A DNA stretch of 64,000 nt from the NCBI RefSeq assembly GCF_024713975.1, contig NC_091112.1:14015001-14079000 (forward strand). Direction: 5' to 3'. This document shows positions 36,960-48,259 of this stretch, piece by piece. The translations under genes were made by a program, and so were the position numbers. The notes under the pieces were generated by a model, which worked only from the letters and a program-made list of their open reading frames with translations, ran no database searches and had not been told where the DNA came from. This DNA is from Paralichthys olivaceus. Its lineage: Eukaryota > Chordata > Actinopteri > Pleuronectiformes > Paralichthyidae. Each line of letters begins with the position of its first letter. The stretch's first letter is position 1.

Positions 36960-38585
36960 TCTGATGTATTTTTTTTTCTCTTCATCGACAATCATTCACA
37001 CTCACTTCAAACCACAAAGTGACAGGAACTGTTAGCATCCTCCATCTTCGTAGCAAAACAACGTAACTTTTTGGACTCATTATAGCTCAAGGGCACGCAA
37101 CAGGTCATGCTGACATTGATCGCCCTCTGCTGGATCATGACGCAAACTACTTCAGACGCTCTGATTAAACTATCTTTTTTAAATGTAACTATTAATTACA
37201 GATAGAATATGAACTTTTCCCTCCCGCGAATGTTCAAACTTGGAATAAGTTTTTGGGGCAGATTGGTTGCACAAAAGAGCAAAAAAAAGAAAAGAAAGAA
37301 AAGCCTGTCTTTCCCTTCCACATCTGGCGTTTCTCCTCCTCACCGTCTGTTACACCACTTGATCACAGTCTGTGTCAAAAGTCCTCCTGCTTCTCCTCGC
37401 CTCTCTCTAAATCACAGGCAATCCATCAAATCCTCTCGCGCATCCATCTCCTCCTCTACTCCCTGCCTTCCATCTTAATCTGAAGCTAAACTTAGCTGTC
37501 CCTGGTCCTTAAGCACACTTTGAGTCATATTCTCCCTGCCAGCCACACACTGAAGGTGAATGTGTTGAAGTGTGTGGACCACCTTCAGTAAGACTCTTGA
37601 GTTTGGGGACTGTAAAGTGTGGCTGAAAGTGCACCATGCTTGACGCTTGGAGCCCACAGAGAGCCGTGCCACAGCCTCTTTTAGCTTACGTGATTCAGCA
37701 GTGATTCAACTTAAGTCCTGACTGTCATTTCCCCTGTAATGAGGAATTTTCCCACCACTGGCCATGCCTGACATCTGTAATTAACTTTGGCAAATAGAGC
37801 AGGTCTACGGGGCTTCAGTTTGCGAGGATGTGACACTCCACTCTGTCAGTTTGTCAGTCGGATTGATAAGGCGGCTGTATTTTTTACATGAAAATCTTGT
37901 CTTGGCACCGCTCTAAATCTTATGTACCAATAAACAGCAGCTGATGAAATAATCCTGGCACTGCTAAAGGCTGGTAGTAAAGCAGAACTGGCACTAGGGA
38001 TGTTGTTTTCCTCCAGGGGACGAGAACATTTCACTTTATCTGACAGGACTGATCAAATGCCAGTTCTGGCAACTACAAGATGGACAGACACAGAGGGAGG
38101 ACTCATGTTTGAAGCATGAGGCATTATCACCCACACAGAATCCTGTTAATCACAACCATTTGAGCAGTCACTATAAGTAATAGTAACATAAAGATTTTGG
38201 AAATAGGACTATTTTTCACTCCCCTGCTTGTGCACAAATGACCAATGAGTCAGAACTGGTCATCGCTCCGTGACGTGCTGCGTTCAGCTCGCTGAAGATC
38301 AGCCTTCTTGTAGTTTTACAGAAAACTGGCAGCGTCATCAATCATGTAGAGCTTTGCCGAATCCCTACCCAGAAACCACTGTGGAGTATTTTCTTCCCCC
38401 TGTGAAATGGACACAGTCTCTCTGCCTCCTTCATTAGCAGTTAAACAAAAGCAAAGCCTCCCTGAATAAAATGTCTCCTTCAGAATACCAAGCCCTCTCA
38501 GTGTGACTCTGCCTTTAAATGCCAAACGGTGCTTTTTAAATAAATAAAATAAAATCCTATCCTGACAGTTGAGGGGCTTATCATC
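36960..38585. other. Intergenic stretch, no gene seen
   Basis: No recognisable coding or RNA gene. Pyrimidine-rich segments near 37310-37480 create biased frames. Confidence 0.4.
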
Positions 38586-38590
38586 CATGC

Positions 38591-38617
38591 GGGGGGGGGG
38601 GGGGGGGGGGGGGGGGG
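38591..38617. repeat. 27-bp poly-G homopolymer
   Basis: An uninterrupted run of 27 G on the + strand. The exact length is likely to be unreliable in sequencing. Confidence 0.95.
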
Positions 38618-38787
38618 CCTTGTCAACATGTTACACAACAATGGCGACAGATCTGTCAGGCTTTCGTGAGTGTTCCTCAAGAGGAGGATTCTGTTCCAGT
38701 GTTTGAACGCAGAAAGAGGCAGTATTTCTATGAATGTCAGTGCTGGAGAGAAGGACATAAACCAGTATATGTTGTGTGAAAACACAA

Positions 38788-39063
38788 CTGTCTTAGATTA
38801 GAGGTTTTCAATTTTTTGGAAGGATCCCCGACAATAAATGACTCCAGGGACTCCCCCATGTCTGTCCCTTAGAAAACTGTAATTGCCTAAAGTAGTAATG
38901 TGAAAGACCAACACAAGAGAAATCTCTTAGAAAGATATTTATTGAATTATTTTTTACCTGAGAATTCCCATAAATGCTTTTCATCAATGGATGAAAGTGT
39001 AAACTCCTCACAGACCCCCTGGATGTCTGAGGGTCCTTATTTGAGAACCATCACATTAGACTG
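38788..39063. mobile_element. hAT-like MITE, about 276 bp
   Basis: The ends form an imperfect terminal inverted repeat of about 23 bp: CTGTCTTAGATTAGAGGTTT on the left, and on the right the reverse complement CAGTCTAATGTGATGGTTCT. The GGTTCTCAA end resembles hAT elements. There is no transposase frame, and I could not find a clean 8-bp target duplication. Confidence 0.55.
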
Positions 39064-39439
39064 TATAGTCACAAAGCAAATGCTTTTTTAAATTGAGTTG
39101 ATTAAGACACTTTGATACTTCTACAGCTTAATAACATATTTTAATAAAACAATGTTTTTTTTCTTGTTAGTTGACGACTGAGTTTTAACTTTAGTTTAAT
39201 TTTCTTTTGCATTGAGTCCAAATGTTGTTTATTTTTAAACAAAACTTTGAAAATCTGATTTATTCGCAGCATCCGTATCAATCCCAGCTCTAACAGAAGT
39301 CGTCATTGTTTGGATAGAACTTTAAAAAGTTGTGTGTGTTTCTGTGTTTAGTATTTCTCATGTCGAAGCAGTTTGGTATTTTGACCACTAGGTGGTAGTG
39401 AAGCTCTGGGACTCATTCAACTCTAACCCTCTTGGTTGC

Positions 39440-39534
39440 AAGCCTAGCGACGCTCTTCGGCCAATGAGGAGGAAGCAGGAAGTGGTCAGACGGAAGTTGC
39501 GTCGATCTGCCGCAGCATCGTCAACGTGCTGAAG
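39440..39534 (+). promoter_or_regulatory. smim12: smim12 promoter and non-coding exon 1
   Basis: This GC-rich patch has a CCAAT box (GGCCAATGAG near 39459) and purine-rich GGAAG motifs (AGGAAGTGG near 39477, CGGAAGTTG near 39491) that fit ETS-factor sites, and it lacks a TATA box. It ends in a strong splice donor, GCTGAAG|GTGAGTGG, with the exon boundary at 39534. The matching acceptor is at 40704, just before the smim12 start codon. Confidence 0.6.
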
Positions 39535-40704
39535 GTGAGTGGAGATAAACAGTCTATGGTGGAGCCTAATGAATTAACCCCCGTGGAGAAGTAAACTCTG
39601 CGTGTCAGCGGGAACACGCAGCTCGTGAAGACAGCCCTGTGTGAAGTGTGTCGTGTTCGACCTTCGGCACGTTGTGTCGCTTTTGGTCCTCGACGTTCTC
39701 TGGTTAATTCACCAGTCGGACCGGCGCTACACCAAACCTCCTTGAAAAAACTGTCCATTTTATCTCTCCCTGCGTGCGCTCAAAGTAAAAACAAGTGGTC
39801 GAACGTGAATGAATAAGTTTTATGAATCGTGGAGGTCTGGGTTGTAATTCGGCATGCATGTTACACAAGACAACACAGATTATCATTTAACCTTTAAATG
39901 AGTGTCATTGTCACAATGAAACAAACTTAAATGTTTATACAACTACATTGACATTCAGTGTAAGTGATGACCTCTACTAAGACCCAACTGTCCTTCTATT
40001 AAACCACATTCAAATTCACTAGATCGAGATTTTTTTATTTGGATCTGCAACATATTGCACAGTCATACTGGTCCCTGAACATTCCTGAGTCCTTCAACAA
40101 GATCCATGGATTCTTTATTATACTTTTATATTAAGTTCCATTCAAATTGGTTGACAAGTACAGTAGTAAACAAACTCAGACTGAAACAATCTCCTTGGCA
40201 GCGGTAATTACGTGACATGATGCTGACATTAGAAGTTTTCATCTGCCTACATTTGAGAAACTGGTTTGATTTAGCATCAGTTTGTTTCTCCATTTGTTCG
40301 TCCACTCATCATTTTATAAGTATTGATATTTAAACACTCAGAGCTGGCTGCAAGACATGGTTTTAGAAATACATATCTCTATATGGTTGTCAGAAAGATC
40401 AGAAATACCACAACTAGTTTTCATTTGATGATTTAATAGGATTAAAAAACAATAAACAGACAAACAATACAAGTAGGTTCATGTTGTATAAGTCTGATGG
40501 AATTCATTTGTGCAATTGCACATGATTTGGTTTAACTGTCAGGATCAGTTTTGAACCACAAGGGGGAACCAGTGGAATAGAAATCACATTTTAAACCAGA
40601 ACTAATAATATAAGTATTTTTACACCGTCTTCTCTTATGAGTAAATGGCCTCCATTTCCCTCCAGTTATATTCATAACTCTTAATTTTCCTTTCCCCTAT
40701 GTAG
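39535..40704 (+). other. smim12 5'-UTR intron
   Basis: A predicted intron of 1,170 bp bounded by GTGAGT and a pyrimidine-rich CTATGTAG acceptor. No gene or clear element is seen inside. The short frames around 39486-39886 are not called. Confidence 0.55.
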
Positions 40705-40732
40705 CGCCTGGGAGCAAGAGCTGTGTGCAGTC

Positions 40733-41008
40733 ATGTGGCCTGTTGTGTGGACTGCGATGCGGACCTACGCTCCCTACATCACCTTCCCTGTCGCCCTTGT
40801 GGTCGGAGCGGTGGGCTACCACCTAGAGTGGTTCATCAGAGGGACCCCCAAAACCCGGGAGGAGGAGAAGGGCATCCTTGAGCTGAGGGAGGAGAGGAAG
40901 CTGCTGGAACAAGCTGGCATGGACAGCACGCAGGTGCTTAGCCTGAAAGACAAACTGGAGTTTACGCCCAAAGCTGCTCTGAACAGGAACCGGTCAGAAA
41001 AAAGCTAA
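40733..41008 (+). CDS. smim12: Small integral membrane protein 12
   Basis: A 91-residue protein, against about 92 in mammals, encoded entirely in the second exon. It starts [20 protein letters not shown] and continues [15 protein letters not shown], which I recognise as the SMIM12 signature. One hydrophobic segment spans about residues 15-35. A charged helical stretch ([18 protein letters not shown]) follows, then the conserved [20 protein letters not shown] tail. The molecular role of the family is poorly known. The start is the first ATG after the acceptor at 40704, 28 bp into the exon. It lies beside the connexins as in human 1p34, which supports orthology. Confidence 0.95.
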   Translation: MWPVVWTAMRTYAPYITFPVALVVGAVGYHLEWFIRGTPKTREEEKGILELREERKLLEQAGMDSTQVLSLKDKLEFTPKAALNRNRSEKS

Positions 41009-41746
41009 CCGTCTGTCACTGTCGTTAAAGACTGGTGTTTGTCCTTTTTCACAGCGGGAGGATCGTGCACTTGAGGTGAATCAGAGGGAGAACACACCTT
41101 TTCAGCTGATACATTCTTCCTCACTCACGGCCACCAAAACTCTTCAGGATGCCTTTTGTCCATTTCAGACACTTTCTAGAAGCAGGAGGGTTAAAAATGA
41201 AGTCAAATATACCATATATGTATGTGATTTTCTGACCTTCCACTTAATGTTGCTTTAATCAATAGCTAAAGCAAGTCTCTGGAATCTTTCAGTGTTTAGG
41301 ATTTGAACTGAATTAAAAGGTGTGTCTGCTGGCCTGACGAAAAAGGTTTACATTGTCCGTTTTATTGGAATCTACCTGTGCCGCTGACATGTATTATTGT
41401 GGCTTGTTACTAAATCACACGCATGTAAATTCTTTATCTTCGTGTTCCAAGGCTGTCACACACAGATGTTTCTCCTTTTAATCTTTTCTTTACGTTAAGA
41501 AACGTGTGATTGTGAACATAAAAGTGAAAGAAGAAAGGGACTTTGTTCATAGTTCTTTTTATCTCATGAAACCTCCGATGGTATGTGACAAAATAAGCCA
41601 GCGTTGTGGGAGGTCTCTCAGGAAGTTTAAGCTGCTTAGTCCTATTGTCTGAAACATCCACATGATACTTTCATTTTAGAAAGTCTGGGTTTTGTTTGCG
41701 CACCCAAAATTTTAGTTGTGTGTGTGTAAGCTGAAAAAATGTGATG

Positions 41747-41752
41747 AATAAA
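41747..41752 (+). terminator. Candidate smim12 polyadenylation signal
   Basis: AATAAA follows a GT-rich stretch, 739 bp after the stop. A second AATAAA is at 41814-41819. Either would end the transcript well before the convergent alpha connexin. Confidence 0.5.
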
Positions 41753-41829
41753 ATACATTTGTATGCTGAAAGTGTGTCCAAATTAATTTTCCACTTGAGA
41801 TTTTATTCAAAGTAATAAAACTTTTTGTC

Positions 41830-42700
41830 ACATGCTTTTTTCTGCAGCATTTTTTCCACATTAGAGGTTAAAGAAGTATCTGATCCACCCTCATTATGAA
41901 ACCACTGCTGCCAAGGACAGCAAGTCAAATCAAATTCAAAGGAAGGAAGCAATGACTCCGATCAAGGAAATGACTAGAGAACACTGTAGACAAAGCAATA
42001 ATAAATGGAGGAGTCATCAACCTATTGTTTGACCTATGGCCCATGATGAAGAAAAGACCAGTCCATTCAGAAAGCCCAGTATTTGTATTCATGTTTTTTG
42101 TATGTGAGAAACTAGATTTCTGGATTTTTCAGCACTTCAAAGCTGGCTTAAAATAGCTGCGGTCTGACCAGTAAGTCCCGAGGCTCATCTAAAAAGTTCC
42201 ATCCTATTCTCAGTAAGCTTTCATGACCACAAGTTTTAGAGTGAAACCTCCAATACATCAAAGTCTGTTTTAGGATGACGAATGACTCTTACCCAGAGGA
42301 ACGAATGAGAGAATTTACGAGTTACAAATAAAGAATTATTCAGTCAGTTCAGTTTTTTAAATTAAGAAATACTTGCATGGAAATCATAGAATTCACAACA
42401 AAATAAACCTGATATTATAAAACTCAAGAGTACAGAGTTTCTAAGGTTATATAAAAACACATTTTAGTTTTGAATTAGTTAAATGATTTAATCAAGATTA
42501 TCTAACACATTGCTGACACTTGAACTTGCCGCACTATTGGCTTCATCACAAATGAACTGCAGTAACTCATACAGACAATGGAAGTGTGGAATGTGGAGAG
42601 GTTGAAACTCAGTGAAGAAAGGAAAACAATAACAATACATACAAAGTGAAAAGTAAAAGTGAAAGTATGGGCTCCACTCATATCATAGAGTGTGACAACA
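41830..42700. other. Intergenic stretch, no gene seen
   Basis: AT-rich, with short frames only. Confidence 0.4.
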
Positions 42701-42704
42701 CTCA

Positions 42705-42991
42705 ACATGAAAAAGAAACTGTAGAAGCTTGTAATTTTCATAAAAACTCAAAAGGTGTTTAGTTATAAAGTCTGGACTAATGTAAAAAACATGGGGGCCT
42801 CCGTAAAGAGGACCCCCTCAATACAAATATAAAGTATTTAAATATAAAGGGCCTTGTCTGGGGTAAAGAAAACTACAATTCATATAGTTTAGATGAAATG
42901 AACTAGTGAAAACATCATGAGGATTATTCTACATTAAATGTCTGCCAATAGATCCCTGTCACCTAAATCTTACACACTGAACCTTTAAACA
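42705..42991 (+). repeat. Dispersed fish repeat, 3' half (family A)
   Basis: It contains CATAAAAACTCAAAAGGTGT, as at about 2098. It ends CACCTAAATCTTACACACTG followed by AACCTTTAA, the inverse of the 5' end seen at 1974. The pair therefore defines both ends of the element family. Confidence 0.65.
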
Positions 42992-42999
42992 CAAAAGCA

Positions 43000-44000
43000 A
43001 AACTGAATTCCATGACAGGAGAAAAATTAGAGCAACATAAATGGCAGCGAACCTCTATCAGACTCCATTAAAGTTACAACATCAAAGAATCAAAGAAAGA
43101 CACAAAACTAACAAGCACAGTAACAACACCAGTCCGTCAACCTGCTTTCTCAGGGACTGAAAGGAAAGCACACGGGCTGTGGGAGGTTTATACGCTGCTC
43201 CACTGACGACCTAATGGGAATCAGGAGTTGGTGATCCTGGTACCTAGAAGGGGTGTGGCAGACGTGAAACAGAGAAAGAGAAAGCAAGAAGCCACGAGAC
43301 AGAGCAATGAGAACATATATTTATCCAAAGAATCAAATTAGCTGAGAAGAGAATCATAGCAATCACTTTGTACTGATAACAACACGTTAGTCTGGATAAG
43401 TTGAGCCACGTTTGAAAAACAGATCATTTATTTTGTTTGCATTGCTGCAGTGAGATTGCACAATAAGATCACTGTTGGGCTTAACTGGCTCAAGTTTGAA
43501 CTGCATCAAACCACTATAGCCAAACCTACAACAACCACATGTGAAAACATTCCTTTTGATAAAGACATCAGTAGAACAACATGTGGCTAAAATTGACTTT
43601 CTCCTTTTACGGGCAGCTCTCTACTCAGTCTCAGTCCATCAGTAATGTCACAGAAATAAACAGCGGTCCAACAAAATCATGATTCACCTTGGAAGGCCCG
43701 CCGACCTTTCCTGGGTGAACTGAGATCCTGATTAAAATGATGGTTTGCTTGGAACACTGTGATGCTGAAACAATATGGAGATCTGTTGTGCCTGTACCCA
43801 ACATGACCTCCCTGTAGGGGGAAGAGGGAACAGTTTCCACATATTCAATCAAGACAACTGTTATTGTTCTCATTATCACAGCACTGCTACTAAAGTGGTA
43901 ACAGGAGCTTTAATAAGAATTTAAGAAGAATCAGGGATTGAAGGTGGAGGGGTTTTTGGCAAGGATGTTGGAGGTAGAGGTGCCATGGAGGCTACAGCCC
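43000..44000. other. Intergenic stretch, no gene seen
   Basis: No recognised coding exon. The frame 43631-43879 has no motif. Confidence 0.4.
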
Positions 44001-44001
44001 C

Positions 44002-44004
<3 letters not shown>

Positions 44005-44038
<34 letters not shown>
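44005..44038. repeat. CA microsatellite
   Basis: An uninterrupted AC run of about 34 bp. Confidence 0.95.
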
Positions 44039-44040
<2 letters not shown>

Positions 44041-44059
44041 ATAATGGTTGTAGCTGGTT

Positions 44060-44420
44060 GTAGCTGCAAGGTTAAAAGTTGGTCTGTCCCACTCTCATGA
44101 ACACAACATCTCAACTGAACCTCGAGAGAATTTCCTCAAATCAGTTCAAACATTCAGTCGGACTCAAGGATGAACTGATAAGAATCTATAGACCTCAAGA
44201 GAATCCCTTCAAATTCGAAATGTTCACTTAGACTCACAGTCCAACTGGTTAGATTTGCGTAGTCAAAGGTCATGGTGGCATTTTGGCCTCTTGAACATGA
44301 TATCTGCCTTTAGTGAATTTCTTCAATTCTTGACCAGTTGACCAAGTTTCAACATTCAGTACATGTGGTGCAGCCTGACTAGATAATGTAAGACATAACT
44401 TCTGAGAAATACACAAACCT
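44060..44420 (+). repeat. Dispersed fish repeat (family B)
   Basis: The phrases CTCATGAACACAACATCTCA, GACTCAAGGATGAACTGATA, GTAGTCAAAGGTCATGGTGG and TTCTTGACCAGTTGACC show two tandem-like sub-blocks. It is related to the copy at 14205-14365. Confidence 0.65.
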
Positions 44421-44429
44421 GCATATCAT

Positions 44430-45930
44430 GTGAAATGACCATAGGTGAATGTAGTGCTACACTGCTTTGACACATATAGTAAGTTAATGTTTGTTTGCTG
44501 TCTGTTGTTGTGTAAAATATCCTAAAACTGCTGTAAAATGTTGCTGTCCATTCAACTTAATGCTAAAATCAGGAATGCTGTCCCATCGCATTTAATCTAT
44601 TCCATAGGCTTTTTTTTCAGCAGCCCCAATTCTAACTGACTTCCATCGTCCCTGGATTCGGAAGATGTGACAACTCTTACAAAGGACTCATAATAACTAC
44701 TTTGCTGACACTTTCACTCCAGTCCCGCAGCCTTTCCTGTGTTCAGTAATGAAGCAGGAAGGTTCATCTCTCCCGTGCTCCAGAACCTCTCTGAGTGGAT
44801 GGTAACCTTTCCTGTGATCCAGGATAAGTTCTGCTACGTTACCCTGCCAGTTAGTGAAACAGGGGAAAAGATTATGAGGCCCAGATTAACACTGGCTCCA
44901 GACTGGTAAATTCTGCTCCGCTATCGGCAGCCATCAGCTTGTACTCCTGCTATCAGTGGAATGACCTGCTCAAGTCCAGTGACCCCGGTTGTGCGTGTGC
45001 AGAGCGGCAATTGCTTCAAGCTGGTGGAAGTTTCCAGTTGAAACTAGTGAGGATGGAGAGGTAGGGGGGTGAGTCTGCAGCTAAATTACACAGAGAGGGA
45101 GTTATCAAGGAGTGCGATGTGTTTAGGTGTGTGAAAGGTGTGTGTGTGTGTGTGTGTCCTTCTGGAAACAATCAACAGGAGAGGTTAGTGGTCTTAACAA
45201 TGGCCCTTGCTCCTCACAACTGGACAATGCTGTGGGAACCAAACTCCGAAGCTCATGGGAAGAGTGGGACGTCAGGAGGTGTTCCATTGTTCTCGCTGGA
45301 TGATGGGGAATAATAGGTGTGGGTGATGCTGCCTGTTCCTTTTTTTTTTCTAAGAAGGTCCAATCGAACATCCTGAGCGGACAGGCTGGAGACGGTGTTC
45401 CCTCTGCTGCAGGAACAATAGAGCTGTCTGCCTGTTGGAAGGGCACCACTTCCACCTATTAAATAACCACACACACACACACACACGTACACTCATATAC
45501 ACAAAACCCTGGAGTTCAGGTACTGCCGTTTATCAAACTCATACTCAGACTAAACACTTTACAATAACATTAACAGGTATATTCTTACAGGAGATTACAC
45601 AAGAATTGAAGATAAATTGGAAATTTAAAACTGGCTGACATCAGAAGCTTCTAAAAAACGATTTATCTACTATTTATTACTTATTCTAACATTTCTGTCA
45701 CACTCCTCCCTGCAGACTCAATAACCTGTCCTACTCTCTCCATCATTAAGAATCAATAGACCATATTCACACCATGTTCCTCACCCCATCACACACAGGG
45801 TGGGAAGCTCTTACGCTGTTATGAACACAATAATGAACTGCTGTGATCCACAATACGTAATATAAACACAGGGAATGTGACTAACTGCTTTCATTTCTCA
45901 GGTCCCCAACTGATCAGACAGAAAATCTCG
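44430..45930. other. Intergenic stretch with two dinucleotide runs
   Basis: GT run at about 45139-45157 and AC run at about 45469-45486. No gene is seen. Confidence 0.4.
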
Positions 45931-45944
45931 AGGGACATGGGACC

Positions 45945-46150
45945 ATGGGTGTGTTCAAACTGTCCATTTTGCTTAGGAACCTTCCCTAAGTGAGTGGAAG
46001 TATTTCAGCAGCCTCCATAATAAGAGCTGTTCAACTTCTCTAAATAATGAGCTAAGGAGCTTCATTCCTTCCTAACTTATCTCCTTTAGTAAAGGAAACA
46101 TTGAACCATCCCTTATGAAAGGAAAGGAGCTCTGCAATTCATTACAGCAG
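45945..46150. repeat. Dispersed repeat fragment
   Basis: It starts GGGTGTGTTCAAACTGTCCA, has several AAGTGAG and AGGAAAGGAGC phrases, and ends [19 protein letters not shown] recognise it as a fish dispersed repeat; the family is not named. Confidence 0.45.
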
Positions 46151-46159
46151 CAACATTTA

Positions 46160-47380
46160 AGGCTACACACTAGTTGTTGAACCTGGACACACCCACTTAA
46201 ATATAAAAAACAGAACAGCTGTTTTATTCTCATGACACCATCCAGAACTAATGTGAATCCTCACATGATCCCCTGAGTTCTTCTCTATCACATCTGTCCA
46301 GTAAACAACAAGCAAACAAACTCATAGTTCACAACATCATCATCACAACTAAAAACAAATATACATTTTATTACAACCCACTGACATTTTTTTCTCCACT
46401 TATATAAGATCTTCTCCATGTAATCTTATGCTATATACTCTATCTAATGCTAAAGCGCTTTGAAACAAACCTTTGTGTTGATGCTGTGTGGATAGAGGAA
46501 TATGTTCCAATGAGCACAATGTGATATATTGTTACTGCTCCAACCAGAATATTCCTTATGTCGGGTAAAATTACACAACAGTTAAACAACATTACATTGA
46601 TAGCTTGATATAATAGCTATATAGCTCCAGTCTATTTTATACACAGTCCTAAATAAATGTGTCCAAGATGTGCATTGATATTTCAATATAAATACGACCC
46701 TCATGGCCCAAAATATGTCAGTAACCTTGAAACATGGCCCCATGTCTCTCCAGATTTTCTTATCCATTGTCTTTTCAGCTGCAGATCAGTTAGCAACCTG
46801 TGTTGACCTGGGTCACAGCAGCACAACGTTCTTTTCAAAGCAGCATTTGAGCTTCCCACATTAAATGTTAAAGTAGTGGAAGTATTTCAGAGGAAAATGG
46901 CTGCTGTGTGGAAATGGTCTATGCCTGGACCTGACGTGACAGGGCCTTTTTAAGGCTCCTTTTAGGGCTTCAAAACACAGGGGAGCCAGGACAAAACAAT
47001 GCAACAATGCCTACTGCAGCTCCATTGTCAGGGTTAGCAATCCCTGGGGAGACACAATACTGGAGCAGGAAACAGATATAGACCCACTTCCTGTCCAGGG
47101 TTTAAATTTAGGGAGTGCTCAAAGCATTTGGTGGCTGTTTTTGTTGAGCAGCACAAATGGCCAAATTAAGGAATGGATGATTGGACGTGACATTGTTATG
47201 GATACAGGGGCGGTTGTACTGTGTGTTTGCTCGTTGAGAGAAACAAAAAGGAGTTGGCACATGCAACACCGTATGCCTGTCGCACAAACACACGTTCCAT
47301 AACGCAAACAATGAGTCCTAGAAAGTGGCCTTTGCTGCACTAGATAAATTATTTCTAATTACATCCAAATAGAGATATTG
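46160..47380. other. Intergenic stretch, no gene seen
   Basis: AT-rich sequence without recognisable features. Confidence 0.4.
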
Positions 47381-47639
47381 CATAACTTTGACAACCTCCT
47401 TCATCCGGTAGCGAGCTATTTTAGGCCTTGTCCGTACCTTGTTTACAGTCTTTGTGTGTAGGTCATGCTGGTCAATCCTGACTTTGCATGTGTATTTTGA
47501 TGAGTGTGCCTTCTCTGCCTGTTCAGGGGGCTTTCTAGAGATACGCAGGGCCATCAGCAGTGCAGCTGGCAGGAAGCACGAAAACAGTGAGCTCCCTTTT
47601 ACCAATCTCGTATCCCAATAGACGTAATTTCATAACCAG

Positions 47640-47975
47640 ACTTGAATGGCCCTTCTCCACCGAGGCCCAGTTCCCTGAAATTGAATCAAGCTGCACCAAA
47701 ATTGAACACACTCAGATATTAGTCCCTTAAATATGCCTGATATTTCTTTTAAATCAAGATCCATGAATTATCCCCTGTAAAATTGATGAAAATGTCAAAA
47801 AATGCCTCTGCCCTTGGACCAGTTCCACACTCCATCCCCTTGGCCATCCTTCCAACAAGTTTCACAGAAATCTCTTCGGGAGGTTTTGCAAAAATCCTGC
47901 TGACAAACAAGCAAACCACTCAAACAGCAAACGAATGGACAGGGGTGAAACACAACCTACTTGGCGGAGGCAATA
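47640..47975 (+). repeat. Dispersed fish repeat (family C), longest copy
   Basis: It contains AGATCCATGAATTATCCCCT (compare about 35500), TCCAACAAGTTTCACAGAAA and TCCTGCTGACAAACAAGC, and ends CCTACTTGGCGGAGGCAATA. The 88-residue frame 47783-48049 over it is an artefact of the repeat. Confidence 0.7.
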
Positions 47976-48218
47976 AAGATGCGTATTATTACATAATGCC
48001 TATTACTCCTTTTCCTGAGCGTGAGCCTGATCTCTTTGCATTTTGGTGATTTTTCTATTATCACATGATATATTGCTTCATCACAGGGTGTAGGGATTTG
48101 AGTTGAGATTTCACCTTAGGGAGAGTTGCTTTTCAACTCATGGGTTGTCCTTATGTAAGACCTGCTGGAGCCTGTTTGATGTCCCTTGTTTGATGACGAC
48201 TTTACAATCTTAAGAACT

Positions 48219-48223
<5 letters not shown>

Positions 48224-48250
<27 letters not shown>
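48224..48250. repeat. GT microsatellite
   Basis: A GT run of about 27 bp. Confidence 0.95.
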
Positions 48251-48251
<1 letters not shown>

Positions 48252-48259
48252 CCACACAT

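Noticed and set aside
47783..48049. 88-residue plus-strand frame
   Set aside because: It lies on dispersed repeat family C, so it is not a gene.
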